NCBI GenBank assembly: GCA_965369385.1
Contig: CBDUQP010000117.1
Location: 1-10,582, forward strand
Length of the DNA stretch: 10,582 bases
Reading direction: 5' to 3'
DNA from: CBDUQP01 sp965369385
Lineage (GTDB): Bacteria > Planctomycetota > Phycisphaerae > SM23-33
The translations under genes and the position numbers were made by a program. The stretch's first letter is position 1. Every line of letters begins with the position of its first letter. This document shows, one piece after another, positions 1 to 6,749 of the stretch. The notes beneath the pieces are model-generated. The model did not search any database. It had not been told where the DNA came from and saw only the letters and a program-made list of their open reading frames with translations.

Positions 1-341
1 TCGGCGGACCGGCGGGGCAGTCGGATTACCTGAACGCGGCGGCCGAGCTGGCGACGGTGCTTGAGCCTCATGAGTTGCTTGAGCGTCTTGGCGAAATTGA
101 GGATACCCTTGGGCGAGATCGCGCCCAGGAGCAGCGGTGGGGCTCCCGGACGTGTGATCTGGACATTCTATTGATCGAGGATGCGGTTCTGGACGATCCT
201 CAATTGGTGATTCCGCATCCGAGGATGCACGAGCGGCTGTTTGTGCTGGAGCCCCTTGCCGAGATATCGCCTGGTGCGATGCACCCGAAGTTGGGCAAGA
301 CTGTCGCGGAATTGCTTGAAGATTGTCGTAAGAATGCGTGA
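1..341 (+). CDS. folK: folK, 3' part: 6-hydroxymethyl-7,8-dihydropterin pyrophosphokinase
   Basis: HPPK transfers pyrophosphate from ATP to 6-hydroxymethyl-7,8-dihydropterin, the step before dihydropteroate synthase in folate synthesis, in the cytoplasm. The gene is cut by the window start; the reading frame is open from base 3 and gives 112 residues. The visible part starts with a GQSDYLNAAAEL stretch, matching the family's substrate-binding region. It then carries RWGSRTCDLDILL (coding about 135-173), which fits the HPPK signature; the DLD aspartates (codons at 156-164) are the Mg/ATP ligands of the family. The HPRMHERLFVLEPLAEI segment is also typical. About 50 N-terminal residues should lie upstream. 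A GTG at 57 opens the same frame but lies inside the conserved domain, so it is not the true start. The dNK gene begins 24 bases downstream, suggesting one transcript. Identification is secure. Confidence 0.95.
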   Translation, partial: GGPAGQSDYLNAAAELATVLEPHELLERLGEIEDTLGRDRAQEQRWGSRTCDLDILLIEDAVLDDPQLVIPHPRMHERLFVLEPLAEISPGAMHPKLGKTVAELLEDCRKNA

Positions 342-365
342 AGAACTCAGACAGACGGAGCGTGG

Positions 366-974
366 ATGACGCAATTGATCAGCATCATAGGTCCACCCGC
401 GGTGGGCAAGACGACACTGGCTCGCCTGCTATCGGAAAAATTGCCCGCGAGGCTTATCTGTGAGGATTTCGAGGGCAACCCATTCCTGGCCGATTCCTAC
501 CAAGGCTCGGGCGAGGCGTGTCTTCCGGCACAGTTGCAGTTCCTGCTGTCGCGTGTCTCGCAGTTGTCAGCGGCTGCCTTGCGTGATGATCGCATTGTCG
601 TCAGCGATTACGGATTCTGTCAGGATCGCATATACGCGGTGGAAAAACTGTCCCCAGAGGAGTATGACGTCTACTGTCAGGTGGCAGGCAGGCTGGGTAG
701 CCTTGTTGTTCCGCCGGATCTGGTGATATGCCTGGACGCTCCTGTTGACACGCTTGTGGATCGTATCGCGGATCGCGGCAGGGGATACGAGAGTTCCATG
801 ACGCCGGCGTTCCTGGCATCCATGCGTGTGGCCTACAATTGCATTGAGGGCGAGGTAGGTTGTGGCGTTATGAGATTGAATACCGGCCAGAGCGACTTCC
901 GCGAGGGGTCGGTATTTGATGAACTGTTTATCCGCGTGCAGGCGGAGCTGGCGGCTGTTGGCGAAGGAGTTTGA
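366..974 (+). CDS. Deoxynucleoside kinase family protein (dCK/dGK-like)
   Basis: This 202-residue P-loop enzyme probably phosphorylates a deoxyribonucleoside with ATP for nucleotide salvage in the cytoplasm. Seen: a Walker A motif GPPAVGKT at residues 9-16, CEDFEGNPFL at 32-41 holding the acidic residues expected to bind the sugar, SDYGFCQDRIYA at 80-91 (the D/E-R motif region of the family), and an arginine-rich LID RGRGYE at 137-142. The length is normal for bacterial members. Base specificity cannot be read from the sequence. The ATG at 366 has GGAG at 357-360, five bases upstream. The gene sits between folK and panC and its stop overlaps the region of the panC ribosome site. From family knowledge, FolK and dNK domains are fused in some other bacteria, so this adjacency of separate genes is meaningful. 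Thymidylate kinase is less likely because the DxR and NPFL motifs fit dNK better. Confidence 0.88.
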   Translation: MTQLISIIGPPAVGKTTLARLLSEKLPARLICEDFEGNPFLADSYQGSGEACLPAQLQFLLSRVSQLSAAALRDDRIVVSDYGFCQDRIYAVEKLSPEEYDVYCQVAGRLGSLVVPPDLVICLDAPVDTLVDRIADRGRGYESSMTPAFLASMRVAYNCIEGEVGCGVMRLNTGQSDFREGSVFDELFIRVQAELAAVGEGV

Positions 975-982
975 GCAGGACA

Positions 983-1840
983 ATGCAGACTGTAAACACA
1001 ATAAATGATGTTCGCAGCGCGGTGCGCGAGGCCCGTTTGGCAGGCAAGCGTGTCGGGTTTGTGCCTACTATGGGCGGGCTTCACGATGGGCACTTCAGCT
1101 TGATAGACGCGGCCTGCAAGGCGTGTGACTATGTGGTGGTGAGCATATTCCTGAACCCCACACAGTTTACGCCCGGAGAGGATCTGAGCAAGTATCCCTC
1201 CACGCCCGAAGAAGATATCGCCGCGTGTGAAAGTCGCGAGGTGAACCTGGTATTCATGCCGGATGTTGAGACAATGTATGGCCCGGGCGAAGGCGGGCTG
1301 ACCAACGTGAGCGTTGGGCGACTTGGCGATGGGCTCTGCGGGCGGAGCAGGCCCACGCATTTTGCGGGCGTTTGTACCGTGGTGAGCAAGTTGTTCAATA
1401 TCGTGTCGCCCGATATGGCGTTTTTCGGAGAGAAAGACTACCAGCAGGCGGCGATAATAAGGCAGATGGTCAGGGATCTGGATTTTCCGGTGGAGATCAG
1501 GACCTGCCCAATTGTGCGAGAGGCCGATGGGCTGGCGATGAGTACGCGGAACAGGTATCTGTCGGCCGGGCATAGGCAGCAGGCTTGCGGTTTGCACGGT
1601 TCGCTCAAGATGGCGGCCGATATGATTTCAGGCGGCAGCCGCGACGGGGGGCAGGTGAAACTCGCTGTGCGTGCATATCTGGGCAATAATGCACCAGATG
1701 GTGAGATTGACTATGTGGAAATCGTCGACTCGCAGGACCTGGCCGATGTGGGCACTATTGGCAATAGTGTTCTGGTGGCGATAGCAGTTAAATTTGCCAA
1801 TGCGAGGCTGATTGATAATATGGTTGTGGAAGTTGGCTGA
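983..1840 (+). CDS. panC: Pantothenate synthetase (pantoate-beta-alanine ligase)
   Basis: PanC joins D-pantoate and beta-alanine using ATP through a pantoyl-adenylate intermediate; it is cytosolic and the last step of pantothenate synthesis. The 285-residue product has PTMGGLHDGH at 28-37 (HxGH adenylation motif, H34 and H37), SIFLNPTQF at 54-62, LCGRSRPTHFAGVCTVVSKLFNIV at 118-141, FGEKDYQQ at 148-155, and AMSTRNRYLS at 185-194, equivalent to the KMSKS-like loop. S-T-R replaces the commoner S-S-R there. I chose ATG at 983 because the family begins just before a TI.DVR helix. An in-frame TTG at 971 is possible, since GGAG at 966-969 is too close to it but 13 bases from the ATG; AGGA at 977-980 is only 2 bases from the ATG. 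The start is therefore less sure than the identity. panD, which supplies beta-alanine, follows 84 bases later. Confidence 0.96.
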   Translation: MQTVNTINDVRSAVREARLAGKRVGFVPTMGGLHDGHFSLIDAACKACDYVVVSIFLNPTQFTPGEDLSKYPSTPEEDIAACESREVNLVFMPDVETMYGPGEGGLTNVSVGRLGDGLCGRSRPTHFAGVCTVVSKLFNIVSPDMAFFGEKDYQQAAIIRQMVRDLDFPVEIRTCPIVREADGLAMSTRNRYLSAGHRQQACGLHGSLKMAADMISGGSRDGGQVKLAVRAYLGNNAPDGEIDYVEIVDSQDLADVGTIGNSVLVAIAVKFANARLIDNMVVEVG

Positions 1841-1910
1841 GCCGAGCAATAAAATGGCAGTCCAACCCGACAGGGAATTAGCGATTTTGCAGTTCGCGAT
1901 ATTGCGAATT

Positions 1911-1916
1911 GAGGAG
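1911..1916 (+). promoter_or_regulatory. Shine-Dalgarno GAGGAG deciding the GTG start of panD
   Basis: GAGGAG lies eight bases before GTG at 1925. The nearer ATG at 1918 is out of frame with panD, so this site supports GTG initiation. Just upstream, TTCGC (1893-1897) and GCGAA (1904-1908) could pair into a 5-bp hairpin with a 6-base loop. GCGATTTTGC (1881-1890) is nearly repeated as GCGATATTGC (1896-1905). Whether these modulate panD is unknown. Confidence 0.7.
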
Positions 1917-1924
1917 AATGTGTC

Positions 1925-2281
1925 GTGTTACTCAAGATTATGAAGTCGAAGATTCACCGTGCGACGGTGACCGAAGCCGTTATCGATTACGTGGGATCCA
2001 TCACTATTGACAAGAATTTGATGGAAGCTTCGGGATTGCTGGTCGGTGAACTGGTGTTGGTGGCTGATATGACAGATGGTGCCCGGTTTGAGACCTATGT
2101 GATTGAAGGTCAGCCTGGTAGCGGAGTTATATGCATCAACGGTGCGGCGGCACGTCTCGTTAACGAGGGAGACGAAGTTATCATCATGTCGTTCGGATAT
2201 ATGTCCGAGCAGGAAGCTCGTGAGAACAAACCCCAGGTTGTACTCGTAGATAAGAGCAACGAGATTACAAAGCTCCTGTAG
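1925..2281 (+). CDS. panD: Aspartate 1-decarboxylase proenzyme
   Basis: PanD decarboxylates L-aspartate to beta-alanine for pantothenate and CoA, using a pyruvoyl group made by self-cleavage of the proenzyme; the active form is a cytosolic tetramer. The 118-residue protein has the family start MLLKIMKSKIHRATVTEA. The cleavage pair is Gly24-Ser25 in YVGSITID, exactly at the canonical position. Lys9, Arg54 and Tyr58 (GARFETYVI) also sit at their canonical numbers, which confirms the GTG start at 1925. GSGVICINGAAARLV is conserved too. All catalytic residues are present, so it should be active. It follows panC after 84 bases and probably shares its transcript. The last codons and the stop lie inside a perfect inverted repeat (2264-2292), so the terminal EITKLL may be shaped by that element rather than by selection on the enzyme. 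Confidence 0.97.
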   Translation: MLLKIMKSKIHRATVTEAVIDYVGSITIDKNLMEASGLLVGELVLVADMTDGARFETYVIEGQPGSGVICINGAAARLVNEGDEVIIMSFGYMSEQEARENKPQVVLVDKSNEITKLL

Positions 2282-2292
2282 AGCTTTGTAAT
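2264..2292 (+). repeat. Perfect 12-bp inverted repeat spanning the panD stop codon
   Basis: ATTACAAAGCTC (2264-2275) and GAGCTTTGTAAT (2281-2292) are exact reverse complements separated by a 5-base loop, CTGTA. The panD stop TAG is at 2279-2281, so the left arm is coding. The stem is AT-rich at its base and no T-tract follows, so it does not look like a classical intrinsic terminator. An mRNA 3'-end stabiliser, or the edge of an inserted repeat element, is equally possible. Confidence 0.85.
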
Positions 2293-2345
2293 GGCGAAGC
2301 TGACTTGTCACGTCGACTTGTGACGACGAAGCCATAGGCGAAGCC
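2293..2345. repeat. Short repeat cluster downstream of panD
   Basis: GGCGAAGC occurs at 2293-2300 and 2337-2344, and CGAAGCC at 2327-2333 and 2339-2345. Between them is a near-perfect 13-base tandem repeat, GACTTGTCACGTC (2302-2314) and GACTTGTGACGAC (2315-2327), 11 of 13 identical. The same bases also hold an inverted pair, GTCAC/GTGAC. Directly abutting the 2264-2292 hairpin, this looks like one composite palindromic element, perhaps a dispersed genomic repeat. The copy number is unknown from this window. Confidence 0.55.
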
Positions 2346-2389
2346 GCAAGCTCGCAGAGCGCGGAAGTTTTGGACATCCGCAGATTCTT

Positions 2390-2404
2390 GCCTGCCTTGC
2401 AGGC
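2390..2404 (+). terminator. Candidate weak terminator hairpin after panD
   Basis: GCCTGC (2390-2395) and GCAGGC (2399-2404) pair perfectly over 6 bp with a 3-base loop, CTT. The stem is compact and GC-rich, but the downstream bases are not a T-run, so intrinsic termination is uncertain. It lies 109 bases after the panD stop. Confidence 0.3.
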
Positions 2405-2633
2405 CATTGCCTGAAGTTGTTTCTGTCACAGAGTTGGGGTTTTGCGTCGAATGTGGCGGAAATCTCATTTGTGGGGCATATTTCGGGACTGGCATGACGA
2501 ACAGTGGTGGTTTGCGGCCCATGAAGAGTTGCTGAAGGATATGCGGTCTTGGCTTTTCTAGCGGCGCTCGTGATGGGTTATTTGATGTGGATCGCACTTT
2601 CAAAGCCATTTTTGTGGCGAACTTAGGGCAATC

Positions 2634-2745
2634 TTGGCGATATCAGGATTGAGCTTGCCTGGCGCTGGCTGTGTTTTGCGCGGCCGGGCGGTTCTGATTT
2701 GGCTGTCTGCTTGGTCAGCCCGAACTGGTGTGATGCTATCGCCAA
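2634..2745. other. Possible nested stem structure (ncRNA or regulatory leader)
   Basis: Outer arms TTGGCGATA (2634-2642) and TATCGCCAA (2737-2745) are exact 9-base reverse complements. Inside are GCCTGGC (2657-2663) with GCCGGGC (2683-2689), a 7-bp stem with one G-U pair, and GGCTG (2701-2705) with CAGCC (2716-2720). Together they could form a closed multi-branch fold of about 112 bases. No known RNA family was recognised. The arrangement could arise by chance and the strand is unknown. Confidence 0.3.
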
Positions 2746-2775
2746 TTGCTGCCAAGCATGTGTGCCATTCATAAT
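2746..2775 (+). promoter_or_regulatory. Weak sigma70-like promoter before the PDZ protein gene
   Basis: A -10-like CATAAT (2770-2775, 5 of 6 to consensus) follows a poor -35 TTGCTG (2746-2751) at an 18-base spacing. It would give a leader of about 34 bases with AAAGGA at 2804-2809, six bases from the ATG at 2816. Some promoter is expected here because of the long gap after panD, but this assignment is tentative. Confidence 0.3.
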
Positions 2776-2815
2776 TGGATCAAGAATTTGATACAGGATT
2801 CGGAAAGGAATCAAG

Positions 2816-4225
2816 ATGAAGAAGCGAATTTTCGTCACGTTAATAGTTGCGTTGATGGTGGTGTCCGGTGTTCAGGCGCAGGGCAAGAATATGGGGATAG
2901 CGGCGATTGCGAAAAAGGCGGCGCCGGCCTTCGCCTACCTAAAATACACCCATACCGTAATGGATAAGCCCAGGGAGCTGGGGGCCGCGGCAGTCTGCAT
3001 TCAGCAGGATTCCAAGGGACGTAGCGTTTTCCTGACGGTTTCGCTTTCGTCTCGCCTGAGGAGAAAGGACCTGTCTAATTTCAGAATCATTCAGAGTGGG
3101 ATCAAGGGCAAGGAATTCAAAGCCGAACTGATGGGTGTTGAGAATTCGTTGGGGTTTGGCTTCGTTCGCACTGTCGACAAGGTTGATTGGCCCAAGATAA
3201 AATTCCAGCCCAACGTCAAGCTGACATATGGTCAGCCGGTGGTTTCGGTGAATATCACCAGTATCACCGCAGGTGCCCAACCTGTGGTAGGTGTCGCCCG
3301 CATCGCGACTAATGCAAGCATACCGGAGAAGCTTTACCGTGTTACTGGTGGAACGTTGGGCTCGTCCTGTTCGGTCGTGTTCAATATGAAGGGGCAGGCA
3401 ATAGGCCTGGTCGCCCGCCAGATACAGTCTTCACATACGATGCAATCGCCAGGGCGCCAAGCCACCAGGGTCTATCTTCAGTCCAATGAGGCAAGCAATT
3501 ACTTCTATCCGGTTTCCACTTTTGCTCACGCCATACTGAAGATGCCGAATCCCGAATCACCAACCCGCAGAGCATGGGCCGGAGTGAATGGGTTCCAAGC
3601 TGTCACGGATTCTACAATTGCCACTTACGGTATAGATAAAGCCGCAGTGGAGGTCGGTAGGGTGTTTCCCAAGGGGCCGGCCGCTGCTGCTGGTCTCAAG
3701 GAAGGCGATCTGGTAATCGGGATCGACGGAAAGGATCTTAAGCGCCTTGGTTCTGCGAAATTGACTGCAATGTGGTTTGGGTTGCAGCTTGAAATCGCCG
3801 GTGCCGGTGCGACCGTGAACCTCAATATACGGCGGGAAGACAAGAATATGACTGTCCCGTTGAAGCTTGGCAAGATACCGACCCAGGCCTATGAAGCTGA
3901 CAAGTACGTTGCGCCGCGATTGGGCGTGGTGGTCAGGGACAAGGTTGCTATGGATCGTATTACGGCCACAGGCCCGGAAGCCGATGTTGACGGTGTGATC
4001 GCAGCGTACGTTGCGCCGCGCAGCTCGGCGGCTGTGGTGGGCATTCGCAGCGGTGATCTGATAACCACAGTGAACAACAAGTCTGTCAAGAGCGTTGCTC
4101 GCGTGCGTGAGGTCGTGGAAGCAGCCCTCAAGGATTCTCCTGAGGGAAGCGTGGTGTTGCTCGTTCGTCGTAATGGCGAGATCATACCGATGAGCGTAAC
4201 ACCGGCACCGGCACCGATCAGATAG
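2816..4225 (+). CDS. Exported HtrA-like protein with two PDZ domains and lost catalytic His/Asp
   Basis: This 469-residue protein has a clear Sec signal peptide (KKR, then a hydrophobic run, ending VQA at about 19-21). Residues 50-205 resemble an HtrA/DegP trypsin-like fold: KGKEFKAELMG at 97-107 corresponds to the HtrA REFKAELVG strand, and GSSCSVVFNMKGQAIGL at 182-198 aligns without gaps to the GNSGGPLVN...GEVIGI serine loop. In my hand alignment Ser184 is kept, but the oxyanion glycines become Cys185 and Ser186, the histidine position (TNNHVV) is Leu77, and the aspartate position (TDLAVL) is Gly113. Two PDZ domains follow: about 254-350, with the GPAAAAGLKEGDLVIGIDG core, and about 368-463, with SSAAVVGIRSGDLITTVNN. 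It is probably a non-proteolytic periplasmic or envelope scaffold that binds peptides. AAAGGA precedes the ATG by six bases. The exported TPR protein gene follows after 85 bases, likely in the same operon. Confidence 0.85.
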   Translation: MKKRIFVTLIVALMVVSGVQAQGKNMGIAAIAKKAAPAFAYLKYTHTVMDKPRELGAAAVCIQQDSKGRSVFLTVSLSSRLRRKDLSNFRIIQSGIKGKEFKAELMGVENSLGFGFVRTVDKVDWPKIKFQPNVKLTYGQPVVSVNITSITAGAQPVVGVARIATNASIPEKLYRVTGGTLGSSCSVVFNMKGQAIGLVARQIQSSHTMQSPGRQATRVYLQSNEASNYFYPVSTFAHAILKMPNPESPTRRAWAGVNGFQAVTDSTIATYGIDKAAVEVGRVFPKGPAAAAGLKEGDLVIGIDGKDLKRLGSAKLTAMWFGLQLEIAGAGATVNLNIRREDKNMTVPLKLGKIPTQAYEADKYVAPRLGVVVRDKVAMDRITATGPEADVDGVIAAYVAPRSSAAVVGIRSGDLITTVNNKSVKSVARVREVVEAALKDSPEGSVVLLVRRNGEIIPMSVTPAPAPIR

Positions 4226-4310
4226 AATAGTGCTTTGTCACACGTGAAACGTTGGGCGGCAACCTGCCGGCAGTCCCGATGTGGGTTGGGTGACGGAGCA
4301 GGAGAAGTGC

Positions 4311-6641
4311 ATGAAACTCAGGTTTACGGCATCAGTTTTGATTTGCTGTCTGACCCTATTTACGGGGTTTCAGGCGATTGGCGACATTAGGGTTGCCGAT
4401 CGCCTGGCCGCCGATGGTCTCAATCGCTCGATCCATGATTTGCTGTACGGTAGTCCCGATGTTCCCGCTCGTGCGGCGAGGCTGGTGGCGATTGCGAGGT
4501 TGGCAAACGGCGTTGTCACTGGAGATCCCGAAGCTTGTCGGGCATTGGCATTCATCTATGCCAGCCAGGACAAGCCCGAACCTGAACTGGAGGTACTTAC
4601 CGCGTGGCTTGGACAGGTCCCCGATGATTACCTGCTTGGCGTGCGTTGGCTTGATTCGAAGCAGACGCAATTTCAACGCTCTTCAAATCGAATTGCATAT
4701 CTTCGCAAGTTTGCCAGCGACGAGACGGCGAAAAAGCCTCTGCGTGCATACGCTCTTGTGCGACTGGCCGAGATTTTGCACGGACAAGGCCTGAAAATCG
4801 AAGCCCAATTAGCCTACAGCCAGGCCCTGAAGCTGGACTCGAACCTGCCCGAGGCTCTTGCGGGAAATCTCTCTCTGCTTGACAAACCATCCCGAGCGGA
4901 TGTGGCGATGACGCAATTGGCGATGTTGGCAAACAATCCCCGTAACGTCGCTCTGGCGGCGGAACTCGCCCAGATGCTGGGGGAGATGGGCCTTTATAGT
5001 CAGTCGCTGGAAATGTTTGACTATGCATGGAAAGTAAATGACAAGATGGGATTGTCACAGGCCGTGGGGCATGATTTTGTCGTGCAGTATTGCAATGCCT
5101 GCCTAAACGCTGGGTATTACCGGCGTGCACTGACAAAGTTTGCTCCGCTCGCTCTGCGTTACGCAACCAGCCTGCCACTCAAGGTGATGCTGGTCGAAGC
5201 AGCACTGGCCGCCGAAGACCAGGTCCTTGCGGAGAAGTATTCCGGCGAGGTCGCAATCATGATTGGTGGCACTGATCTGCGGATTTCGCAAACCGCAGCC
5301 GTTGATCTGGCGTGGTACCACCTTGCGGTCAGGCGTGACAGCGACAAGGCGATAGAATATGTACGCAAAGCCGTTGTCGCAGATGCCGATAGCGCCGCTA
5401 ATCTGCTGGCAATGGCACAGGTTATGACCGGGCAGGCGGCAATTTCCCGCGTTGGCGAAGCAACCGTCGAAAAAGCAGCCAAGACCGATCCCCTTGCGGC
5501 ATGGGTTATCGCGGAGCACTACTATCGCAAGGGCGATTCCGATCGCGGTAGTAAGGCCATTCATGCCGGTCTGAAACTCGACAGGCAGGGGCTCGCCGGG
5601 CGTCGCTTGTGTGAGCTTGCACGTCGCTGGAAGGTTCGGCTGCATCCCGCTGAGGGGGCAGTGGAAGTGGCGGGTCTTATCAGGAAATTTCCGGATGAAG
5701 TGCTCAAGATTGCCTTGGTGCCGGAGGAGTCGCTGGCGATTACCATCAGTCCGGTAAGTGCCCAGGTTGATCCTTGCAGGCCTGTAGAGTTGGAAGCTCA
5801 ATTGCGAAATACATCGAAGGCGATCATCTATTTCGGACGAGGTTCGATGCTGACTCCGGCGCTGACGTTTTCGGTGAATGTCAACGGCCGTGATGAACCG
5901 TTTTACAATATTGCCACCCTTACTTTTGCGTGCCCAAGGGCTCTTCGCCCCGGCGAGTTGGTGAAGCAGAAGGTGCGAGTGGACGTTGGTGACCTGTCTG
6001 TATGGTTGAACTCCAGACCCCTGGATACGATTCGCCTGAAAATCAGTGCGAAACTCGCGGCCGCCGCCCCGCGCCGAGCCGTGGGGGATGTTTTGAACAA
6101 GATCATCCCGCTTCCTGTGGAGATAGTGCGGCGAGATCTGCTGGCGGGGATTGATCGAACACAATACAAGAGTCGGCAGGAGGCCTACACCTACGCACTG
6201 AGGCTGATAATGACCGATCTGCTGGCCAAGGATCTTCGCACTCGGGTCTCGGGCACGCGCAAGGTTGGGGCGTTGCTGGCATTTTCCGATCTCATAGATG
6301 CCGGCAGAGTGATCCTGCCCAGGAAGCTGGCGAAGGCGGTTGATCGTAGCGTACTGGTATTGCTGTGCAAGCAGGCACTCACCGACCCGTCAGATGTGGT
6401 TCGGGCAGAGATGCTGGCATTGCTACTGCGAGTGAAACTGGATGACGATATTGTGGGACTGTTTGGTGCTGTGCTGAATGACAAGAGCCCTATCGTGAGG
6501 GTGCGCATTGTTGAATTGCTGGGAACCCACGTACCTGGATCGCAGAAGCGGGCACTGGAGCGTTTCGCAAAGGATAAGAGCCCAATCGTGGCTGACCTGG
6601 CCGCTGCACTGCTTCGCACACAGAAACCGGCGCTCCCGTAG
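4311..6641 (+). CDS. Large exported TPR / beta-sandwich / HEAT-repeat protein, function unknown
   Basis: The 776-residue product starts at ATG 4311, which has GGAG at 4301-4304 six bases upstream; a GTG 30 bases earlier opens the frame but has no comparable site and would precede the signal peptide. Residues 1-24 form a Sec signal (KLR, a hydrophobic core, then FQAIG); the cysteines at 12-13 do not make a lipobox. Residues about 25-460 are helical with TPR-like units, clearest at 135-180 (YALVRLAEILHGQGLKIEA then ALKLDSNLPEAL) and again near 325-370. Residues about 471-610 are strand-rich (ITISPVSAQVDPCRPVELEAQLRN and onward), like an Ig-type beta-sandwich. Residues about 620-770 are HEAT-like helices with a repeated DPSDVVRAEM / DKSPIVRVRI / DKSPIVADLA pattern. 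No catalytic motif is seen. It probably binds protein partners in the periplasm or envelope, plausibly the PDZ protein encoded just upstream. Confidence 0.85.
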   Translation: MKLRFTASVLICCLTLFTGFQAIGDIRVADRLAADGLNRSIHDLLYGSPDVPARAARLVAIARLANGVVTGDPEACRALAFIYASQDKPEPELEVLTAWLGQVPDDYLLGVRWLDSKQTQFQRSSNRIAYLRKFASDETAKKPLRAYALVRLAEILHGQGLKIEAQLAYSQALKLDSNLPEALAGNLSLLDKPSRADVAMTQLAMLANNPRNVALAAELAQMLGEMGLYSQSLEMFDYAWKVNDKMGLSQAVGHDFVVQYCNACLNAGYYRRALTKFAPLALRYATSLPLKVMLVEAALAAEDQVLAEKYSGEVAIMIGGTDLRISQTAAVDLAWYHLAVRRDSDKAIEYVRKAVVADADSAANLLAMAQVMTGQAAISRVGEATVEKAAKTDPLAAWVIAEHYYRKGDSDRGSKAIHAGLKLDRQGLAGRRLCELARRWKVRLHPAEGAVEVAGLIRKFPDEVLKIALVPEESLAITISPVSAQVDPCRPVELEAQLRNTSKAIIYFGRGSMLTPALTFSVNVNGRDEPFYNIATLTFACPRALRPGELVKQKVRVDVGDLSVWLNSRPLDTIRLKISAKLAAAAPRRAVGDVLNKIIPLPVEIVRRDLLAGIDRTQYKSRQEAYTYALRLIMTDLLAKDLRTRVSGTRKVGALLAFSDLIDAGRVILPRKLAKAVDRSVLVLLCKQALTDPSDVVRAEMLALLLRVKLDDDIVGLFGAVLNDKSPIVRVRIVELLGTHVPGSQKRALERFAKDKSPIVADLAAALLRTQKPALP

Positions 6642-6653
6642 TGCATTTAGCGT

Positions 6654-6680
6654 GGTGAGGATTGTTTCCCTGTCCTCGCC
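6654..6680 (+). terminator. Weak candidate hairpin after the TPR/HEAT gene
   Basis: GGTGAGGA (6654-6661) and TCCTCGCC (6673-6680) pair over 8 bp with one G-U, around an 11-base loop. It begins 13 bases after the stop codon, which is a plausible terminator position, but the T-tract is missing. The rest of the 108-base gap to the next gene shows no recognisable promoter. Confidence 0.25.
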
Positions 6681-6749
6681 AGATTGGTCGTCGCAACGCT
6701 CTTAGCCCCGTGATTCACCGAACCGGCTGATTTCGCACGGAAAGAACTT

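Larger units (their letters stand above)
2282..2815. other. 534-base region without a convincing gene
   Basis: No open frame on either strand looks like a conserved protein. Contents from left to right: the right arm of the panD hairpin and the repeat cluster (to 2345); a 6-bp GC-rich hairpin GCCTGC/GCAGGC (2390-2404); a 36-codon tryptophan-rich open frame (2451-2561) with no good ribosome site; a nested stem structure (2634-2745); and a weak sigma70-like promoter (2746-2775) before the exported PDZ protein gene. It could be a decayed gene, an ncRNA locus or simply a long boundary between two transcription units. Confidence 0.6.

Noticed and set aside
833..1597. 254-codon open frame on the - strand
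   Set aside because: It is antisense to dNK and panC, both secure genes, and its composition (many H, P, R) is that of a shadow.
2434..2535. Frame reading FCVECGGNLICG, like a zinc ribbon
   Set aside because: Only a few codons carry the Cys pattern, there is no start with a ribosome site, and the frame ends at 2535. Chance is likelier.
4281..4310. GTG start 30 bases upstream for the TPR/HEAT protein
   Set aside because: ATG 4311 has a well-placed GGAG and begins a proper signal peptide; the extension would put charged residues ahead of it.
5103..6164. 353-codon open frame on the - strand
   Set aside because: It lies wholly antisense to the TPR/HEAT gene, shows no domain logic, and is rich in Q, R and H as expected from a complement shadow.
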